The notes below the pieces were generated by a model. That model had not been told where the DNA came from, did no database searches, and saw only the letters and a list, made by a program, of their open reading frames with translations. Shown piece by piece: positions 30,866-35,891 of a stretch of DNA of 35,891 nt (position 1 is the first letter of the stretch; each line of letters begins with the position of its first letter). The stretch is from Alphaproteobacteria bacterium. GTDB lineage: Bacteria; Pseudomonadota; Alphaproteobacteria; VGDZ01. The position numbers and the translations under genes are program-made. The DNA is taken from contig VGDZ01000028.1 in NCBI GenBank assembly GCA_016869515.1, forward strand, positions 1-35,891. Reading direction: 5' to 3'.

Positions 30866-32062
30866 ATGACCGTGCCCGCGGCACTGCCCCGCGTTCGCCT
30901 GCTGCCCGGCGCCGACCGCCGGGTCAAGGCGGGCCAACCCTGGATCTATTCCAACGAGATCGCCATGGACCAGGCGGCGCGCGGCCTGTCGCCGGGCGCG
31001 ACGGTGACGGTGACCGCCGCCGGCGGACGACCGATCGGCACGGCGGGCTTCAACTACCGCTCGCTGATCGCGGCGCGGCTGTTCGGCCGCGAGCCCGACA
31101 TGACGATCGATCGCGTGTTCTTGGCGCGGAAGCTGGAAGCCGCGCTGGCCTTGCGCCGGCGGCTGATCGGCGGCGAGCACTATCGGCTGGTCCACGCCGA
31201 TGCCGACGGCTTGCCCGGCCTGATCCTGGATCGCTTCGGCCAGGTCGCCGTGGCGCAGCTCAACACCGCCACCATGGATATGCTGCGGCCCGAGCTGGAG
31301 GCCGCCATTCGCCAGGTGCTGGCGCCCGATACCCTGGTGCTGCGTTGCGAATCGGGGGTGCGTGCGCTGGAGGGGCTCGAGACCTATACCGCGGTCCTCG
31401 GCGCGCGGCTCGACGACGCGATCGCGGTCGAGGAAAACGGGTTGCGCTATTTCGCCGATCTGGTCGAGGGACAGAAAACCGGCTGGTTCTTCGATCAGCG
31501 CCGCAATCGTGCGCTGGTTGCGGGCCTGGCCGAGGGCGCCCGGGTGCTGGACGTCTATTGCCACACCGGCGGCTTCGCCGTGGCCGCGGCCGCGGCCGAA
31601 GCCGAGTCGGTGCTGGGGATCGACCGCTCGGCACCGGCCTTGGCGCTGGCCGCGCGCGCCGCCCAGGCCAACGGCGTCGCCACCCGCTGCCGCTTCGAGC
31701 GCGAGGACGCGTTCGGTGCGCTGGATCGCATGGCGGCGGAAGGCGTGCGCTTCGATCTGGCGATCGCCGACCCTCCGGCCTTCGTCAAAACCAAAAAGGA
31801 CTTGGCGGCGGGTTCGAAAGGCTATGCGCGGCTGGCGGCGGCGGCGGCGCGGCTGGTGGCGCCGCGCGGGCTGTTGTTCCTGGCGTCGTGCTCGCATCCG
31901 GTCGATGCCGCACAGTTCCTGGAACTGGCCAATCGCGGCCTGGTCGAGGCCGGACGGCAGGCGCGGCTGCTGCGCGCGGGCGGGGCCGATCTCGACCATC
32001 CGGTCCATCCGGCACTGCCGCAGACGGCCTATCTCAAGTCGCTGTTGCTCGCCCTCGATTGA
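30866..32062 (+). CDS. RlmI-like class I rRNA methyltransferase
   Basis: A 398-residue enzyme close to the 396 residues of E. coli RlmI (23S rRNA m5C1962). An N-terminal PUA-like domain (about 8-75, VRLLPGADRRVKAGQPWIYS) precedes the central RlmI domain and the Rossmann SAM domain. Motif I is VLDVYCHTGGFAVAAA, DPPAFVKTKKDL forms the catalytic loop, and LASCSHPVD carries the conserved cysteine. The ATG at 30866 is followed by the expected N-terminus. RlmI and RlmO-type relatives cannot be told apart here, so no symbol is given. It is divergent from the thioesterase with an 81-bp gap. Confidence 0.92.
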   Translation: MTVPAALPRVRLLPGADRRVKAGQPWIYSNEIAMDQAARGLSPGATVTVTAAGGRPIGTAGFNYRSLIAARLFGREPDMTIDRVFLARKLEAALALRRRLIGGEHYRLVHADADGLPGLILDRFGQVAVAQLNTATMDMLRPELEAAIRQVLAPDTLVLRCESGVRALEGLETYTAVLGARLDDAIAVEENGLRYFADLVEGQKTGWFFDQRRNRALVAGLAEGARVLDVYCHTGGFAVAAAAAEAESVLGIDRSAPALALAARAAQANGVATRCRFEREDAFGALDRMAAEGVRFDLAIADPPAFVKTKKDLAAGSKGYARLAAAAARLVAPRGLLFLASCSHPVDAAQFLELANRGLVEAGRQARLLRAGGADLDHPVHPALPQTAYLKSLLLALD

Positions 32063-32101
32063 GGCGTCAGACTCGCGAATCGGGGCCACGCAAAGGCACG
32101 C

Positions 32102-33391
32102 ATGGATCGCTATCTCCGCCTGCTTTACCTCGGCGACGCGGGGGAACAGCGCGACGCAAGGACCGAGTTCGACATGGCGGCGCGCCATTGGCGCGGCGTC
32201 GGCTGCGAACGCGACCCGACCAAGGCGCGCGCCATCCTCGATCGCATTCATGACAAGGGCAAAGGCATCTCGGCCTTTTGCTACGCCTACATGCACGCCC
32301 ACGGCGTCGGCGTCGAAGCCAATGTCGAAATCGCCGCCGAGCATTTCCGCAAGGCGCGGGAGATCTACGACAGGAATGCGGCCGCCGGCATGGCGGTGGC
32401 CAACAACAATCTCGGCTACATGCTGGCCGAGGGCATCGGCGGCGAGCGCGACCAGGCGCGCGCGGCGCGCAGCTTCGCCGAGGCCGCCGAGCGCGGCCTC
32501 GCCACCGCCCAGTACAATCTGGGCCTCTGCTATCTCAATGGCTGGGGCGTGCCGCAGGACGACGCCAAGGCCTTCGCGCTGATGCGCCAGGCGGCCGAAA
32601 GCGGCGATGCTGCGGCCGCGGGCGCGCTGGCGATGATGATCCAGGAGGGGCGGGGATCGACGCGCGATCCGGTCCAGGCGGTGCAGTGGCTGCACCAGGC
32701 GGCCGACGCCGGCGATGTCGCCAGTTGGTGCCAACTCGGCTTCGCCTATGCCGCCGGCTACGGCACGGTGCGCGATCCGCCCGAATCGCGACGCTGGTTC
32801 GAATTGGCGGCCGAGGCCGGCGATTCCTATGCCCAGGCCAGCCTCGGCCTGCTGCTGTGTACCGAGGGCGACGAGGCGGAATTCGAACGCGGCTGGCAGA
32901 TGCTGCGCTGGGCGTTCGAGCAGGACAGTTCGGCGGCCGAGACCTATATCGCCCGCATCATGCTGCTGGGCGCGCCCCACGCCCCGCCCGAAGTTGCCGA
33001 CGGTTTCGAGTTCGCTCGCAACGCGGCCCTCAAAGGCAACCCGGCCTGCATGTACCTGCTGGGCTATTGCCACGAGCACGGGTTGGGCACGGCGCCGGAT
33101 CGCGAACAGGCGGTGGCGTGGTATCGCCGCGCTTTCGCCGCCGACGGCGAGCCGCATGCCGCGGCCTATCTCGGTCGCATGCATGCGCGCGGCGAGGGCG
33201 TGCCCAAGGATCCGGTCGAGGCCTTTGTGCTGTTGAGCTTGGCCGAATCTTCGGGGCTGGACTGGGTGCCGGCCGAGCGCGAAGCCGTCGGCCGCGCACT
33301 TGACGCCAAGCAGCGCGCCATGGCCGAGCGGCGCCTGGCCGAAACCAAGTCGCGCCTCGGCGCGCCCTTGGCGCTGCGCATGGCAAGCTGA
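32102..33391 (+). CDS. Sel1-repeat (TPR-like) protein
   Basis: A 429-residue protein made almost wholly of Sel1-like helical pairs of about 36 residues. Clear units include AQYNLGLCYLNGWGVPQDD, WCQLGFAYAAGYGTVRDP and MYLLGYCHEHGLGTAPDR. About eight repeats are visible between residues 60 and 375, followed by a charged helix. There is no signal peptide, so it should be cytoplasmic, unlike many secreted Sel1 proteins. Such repeats mediate protein-protein contacts; the partner is unknown. It begins 39 bases after the rRNA methyltransferase on the same strand and may share its transcript. Confidence 0.88.
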   Translation: MDRYLRLLYLGDAGEQRDARTEFDMAARHWRGVGCERDPTKARAILDRIHDKGKGISAFCYAYMHAHGVGVEANVEIAAEHFRKAREIYDRNAAAGMAVANNNLGYMLAEGIGGERDQARAARSFAEAAERGLATAQYNLGLCYLNGWGVPQDDAKAFALMRQAAESGDAAAAGALAMMIQEGRGSTRDPVQAVQWLHQAADAGDVASWCQLGFAYAAGYGTVRDPPESRRWFELAAEAGDSYAQASLGLLLCTEGDEAEFERGWQMLRWAFEQDSSAAETYIARIMLLGAPHAPPEVADGFEFARNAALKGNPACMYLLGYCHEHGLGTAPDREQAVAWYRRAFAADGEPHAAAYLGRMHARGEGVPKDPVEAFVLLSLAESSGLDWVPAEREAVGRALDAKQRAMAERRLAETKSRLGAPLALRMAS

Positions 33392-33395
33392 ACGC

Positions 33396-33415
33396 GGGGT
33401 CGGACGGTCGACCCC
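33396..33415. terminator. Hairpin between convergent genes, possible terminator
   Basis: GGGGTCG (33396-33402) pairs with CGACCCC (33409-33415) around a 6-base loop in the 38-bp gap between the Sel1 gene and the convergent aldolase gene. There is no T tract on either side, so its termination strength is doubtful. Confidence 0.38.
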
Positions 33416-33429
33416 GGATCGCTCGCGTC

Positions 33430-34170
33430 CTATCCGGCGTATTCCGGTTCCTCGCGATCGAGGATGCGGCGCAGCGCCTTGAAGTGCAGCGTGGCCGAAT
33501 CGATGTCGCGACCCATTTGTCGCGCCGTCATCGCCGCGGTCTCGGCCGGCATCGTCCTGAGCGGCCGGCCGGTGGACATTGCCAGCACCTGGGCCTGGCA
33601 GGCGCGTTCGAGATAGTAGAGTCGGTCGAACGCCTCGGCCACGGTCTGGCCGATGACGATGACGCCGTGCTGGGCCAGGAACAGCGTGCGCTTGCGGCCG
33701 AGGCCGCGGGCGACGCGGTCGCCCTCGGCCTCGTCCAGCACCAGGCCGTTGTAAACCTCGTCGTAGGCGACGTCGTCCCAGAACTTGATCGCGGTCTGCA
33801 AGGCCGGTTCCAGCCGGCCGCCCTGGAGCATGGTCAGCGCGGTGGCGTAGGGCATGTGGGTGTGCAGCACGCAGCGCGCCTCGGGGTGGGCGAGGTGGAT
33901 GCGGGCATGGATGTAGAACGCGGTCGGTTCGGCGGCGAATTGGCCCTCGACCATGGTGCCCTTGGGGTCGACCACGATCAGGTTCGAGGCGGTGACCTCC
34001 TTCCAATGCAGGCTCCAGGGATTGAGCAGGAAGCGGTCGTCGCGCCCCGGCAGAGCCAGGCTGAAATGATTGCAGATGCCCTCGTGCAGGCCGAGCCGCA
34101 CCGCCCAGCGCAGCGCCGCGGCCAGGTCGCGGCGCGCTTCGGTGGCGGAATCGTTGCTGGGATAGGTCAT
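33430..34170 (-). CDS. Class II aldolase/adducin family protein
   Basis: A 246-residue cytoplasmic enzyme of the zinc-dependent L-fuculose-phosphate aldolase superfamily. The zinc ligands are visible as the H-x-H of VLHTHMPYATAL (about 95-97) and a histidine in LFLAQHGVIVIG (about 155). A glutamate in AAEPTAFYIH is at the usual catalytic position. An N-terminal GICNHFSLALPG matches the family entry loop. The substrate cannot be told from sequence; members include aldolases, epimerases and decarboxylases. The ATG at 34170 has GAGG about 6 bases upstream. It is divergent from the ABC exporter with a 111-bp gap. Confidence 0.9.
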   Translation of the reverse strand: MTYPSNDSATEARRDLAAALRWAVRLGLHEGICNHFSLALPGRDDRFLLNPWSLHWKEVTASNLIVVDPKGTMVEGQFAAEPTAFYIHARIHLAHPEARCVLHTHMPYATALTMLQGGRLEPALQTAIKFWDDVAYDEVYNGLVLDEAEGDRVARGLGRKRTLFLAQHGVIVIGQTVAEAFDRLYYLERACQAQVLAMSTGRPLRTMPAETAAMTARQMGRDIDSATLHFKALRRILDREEPEYAG

Positions 34171-34281
34171 GGGTGCCTCGTGCCGATGCGGGGTGCGCAA
34201 CCATAAGGGCTGGGCCGCCTGCAAGTCCACCCGGCTTGGTGTATGCTGCCCGTTTGCGGAGGTTTCGCGGCGGAGGCTGGT

Positions 34282-35891
34282 GTGGCCTTGTTCTCGGGCT
34301 CTCGGGGTTGGCTGGGCGAAATGCTGCGGCCCATGCGCGGGGTGTTCCGCGAGGCCCTGCTGATGAGTCTGTTCATCAACGTGCTGGCGCTGGCGACCCC
34401 GGTGTTCACGCTGCAGGTCTACGACCGGGTGGTGTTCTACGGCGGCGTGACGACGATGTGGGGGCTGGTGATCGGCATGATGCTGGTGCTGGCCTTCGAT
34501 TACGTGCTGCGCCAGGCGCGCGGCCGGCTGTTGCAGCGGGTGGCGCTGCGGCTCGACGTCGAGGTCGGGCGCAAGCTGTTCGACAAGGTGCTGGCGCTGC
34601 CCTTGCGCCAGCTCGAATCCAAGCCGACCGCGTTCTGGATGACTTTGTTCCGCGACGCCAACCAGGTGCGCGACGTGTTTTCGGGACCGACCGCGGTGTT
34701 GCTGGTCGACCTGCCGTTCGCCCTGCTGGCGCTGGTGCTGACCTACGTCATCGCGCCGGCGATCGCCTGGGTGCTGCCGTTGATGCTGGCGGTCTATGCC
34801 GTGCTGGCTTGGCGCTCGGGCGTGGTGATGGACCGGCTGTCGAACGGCGAGCGGGTAGCGGGGCAGGGGCGGGACGCCATCATAGCCGAGATGCTGGCCG
34901 GGCGTTCGACCGTCAAGGCGCTGGCGCTGGACGCACACATGCGCAAGCTGTGGGAGGAGCGTCACGCCGAGGTGATCGAGCGCGGCCTGGTGCGGGGCGT
35001 GACCAACGACATGTACATGACGCTCGGCCAGTCGTTGGCGCTGTTCGCGACCGTGCTGTTGACCACGGTCGGCGCCTTCGCCGTGCTCGACCAGTCGGTC
35101 AGCATCGGCGGCCTGATCGCCTCGGGCATGTTGTCTTCGAAGATCATCGCGCCCTTCAACCAGTTGTTCGGCATCTGGCGTTCGCTGACCGGCGCGCGCC
35201 AGGCCTGGGAGCGGCTGGGCCAGGTCTTCGCCGCGACCGAGGAGCGCCGCACCAGCGCGATCGAGTTCGACCGGCCCAAGGGCGACATCGTCCTCGACGG
35301 CATCAGTTTCCATTACGGCGGGCGCGAGCCGCTGGTGGTCGACAGCGTGCGGGTGCGGATCGGCGCGCCCGGCTTGCACGGCGTGATCGGCCGCAACGGC
35401 TCCGGCAAGTCGACCCTGCTCAAGCTGATCCACGGCCTCTATCCGCCGCTGGCCGGACGGGTGCTGATCGACGGCGCCGATATCTCGCAGTTCACCCGCC
35501 ACGAGCTTGCCCGGTGGTTCGGCTATGTGCCGCAGGATTGCACGCTGTTCGCCGGCTCGATCCGCGACAACATCGTCCGCGGGCTCGAGCTTTCGGACGA
35601 CGACATCTTGCGCGCGGCGCGCGCCGCCGGCGTGCATGATTTCGTCGCCGACATGCCCGACGGCTATGCCACCGATGTCGGCGAAGGCGGCCAGCGCCTT
35701 TCCGCCGGCCAGCGCCAACGCATCGCGTTGGCCCGCGCGCTGGTGGCCGACCCGCCGGTGCTGCTGCTCGACGAACCGTCGTCGAACTTCGACCGCCAGG
35801 CCGAGGAGGAATTGGCGCGCACGCTGGCCGAACTGGCCAAGACCCGCAACATCGTCCTGGTGACGCACAGCCCGGCCTTGCTGGCGGCCTG
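34282..35891 (+). CDS. ABC exporter, type I secretion-like (3' truncated)
   Basis: 536 codons are visible and the frame is open to the window end. A membrane domain with about five or six spans (residues 25-300) is followed by the ATPase domain. Walker A is GRNGSGKST, the Q-loop is GYVPQDCTLF, the signature is LSAGQRQRIALARAL (A replacing the usual first G), Walker B is VLLLDEP, and the switch histidine is in VTHS. There is no peptidase C39 domain. The pattern fits PrtD/LapB-type ATPases that export unfolded proteins with an adaptor and TolC, but no substrate or adaptor is in view. The GTG at 34282 has GGAGG 5 bases upstream. Confidence 0.92.
   Translation, partial: MALFSGSRGWLGEMLRPMRGVFREALLMSLFINVLALATPVFTLQVYDRVVFYGGVTTMWGLVIGMMLVLAFDYVLRQARGRLLQRVALRLDVEVGRKLFDKVLALPLRQLESKPTAFWMTLFRDANQVRDVFSGPTAVLLVDLPFALLALVLTYVIAPAIAWVLPLMLAVYAVLAWRSGVVMDRLSNGERVAGQGRDAIIAEMLAGRSTVKALALDAHMRKLWEERHAEVIERGLVRGVTNDMYMTLGQSLALFATVLLTTVGAFAVLDQSVSIGGLIASGMLSSKIIAPFNQLFGIWRSLTGARQAWERLGQVFAATEERRTSAIEFDRPKGDIVLDGISFHYGGREPLVVDSVRVRIGAPGLHGVIGRNGSGKSTLLKLIHGLYPPLAGRVLIDGADISQFTRHELARWFGYVPQDCTLFAGSIRDNIVRGLELSDDDILRAARAAGVHDFVADMPDGYATDVGEGGQRLSAGQRQRIALARALVADPPVLLLDEPSSNFDRQAEEELARTLAELAKTRNIVLVTHSPALLAA

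Overview
The window looks like chromosomal DNA of a GC-rich alphaproteobacterium, probably from the Rhodospirillales or a near relative. The reasons are uniform high GC, housekeeping proteins very close to the proteobacterial norm, and two gene orders I know from this class: yqeY-like/dnaG/rpoD, and carA/carB/greA. No prophage, transposase, CRISPR array or rRNA was seen. No gene-free stretch exceeds about 190 bases.

Region 1 (1-8.9 kb) deals with carboxylate and acyl metabolism and transport. A 5'-truncated acyl-CoA synthetase converges on a minus-strand operon of three overlapping genes: an unknown protein, a membrane-anchored PAS plus DnaQ-type exonuclease, and a CBS/DUF294 nucleotidyltransferase-like protein. 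Divergent from it is a two-gene sodium:solute symporter (DUF4212 small subunit plus large subunit) that ends in a strong terminator. Three small membrane proteins follow, the last running tail-to-tail into a secreted DUF4384 protein.

Region 2 (8.9-18.6 kb) is core information processing and nucleotide synthesis. A CAU-anticodon tRNA (probably Ile2), rpoD, dnaG and a GatB/YqeY gene lie on the minus strand. carA, carB and greA lie on the plus strand. A terminator-like hairpin lies between dnaG and rpoD.

Region 3 (18.6-23.6 kb) is a PadR / membrane-fusion protein / RND permease efflux operon. It has a near-consensus promoter embedded in AT-rich palindromes, which suggests autoregulation.

Region 4 (23.6-30.8 kb) holds cell-surface genes: an unknown large protein, an SGNH-hydrolase-like protein, a multi-spanning GT-C-like protein, and an overlapping operon of thioesterase, GT2 glycosyltransferase and methyltransferase. 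The first three are bracketed by two inverted copies of a 134-bp double-hairpin element, 124/134 identical by my hand alignment. Each copy sits between convergent genes, and its two ends supply the TAG stop codons of all four flanking genes. This is the most unusual structure in the window.

Region 5 (30.8-35.9 kb) holds an RlmI-like rRNA methyltransferase, a Sel1-repeat protein, a class II aldolase and a type I secretion-like ABC exporter cut by the window end.
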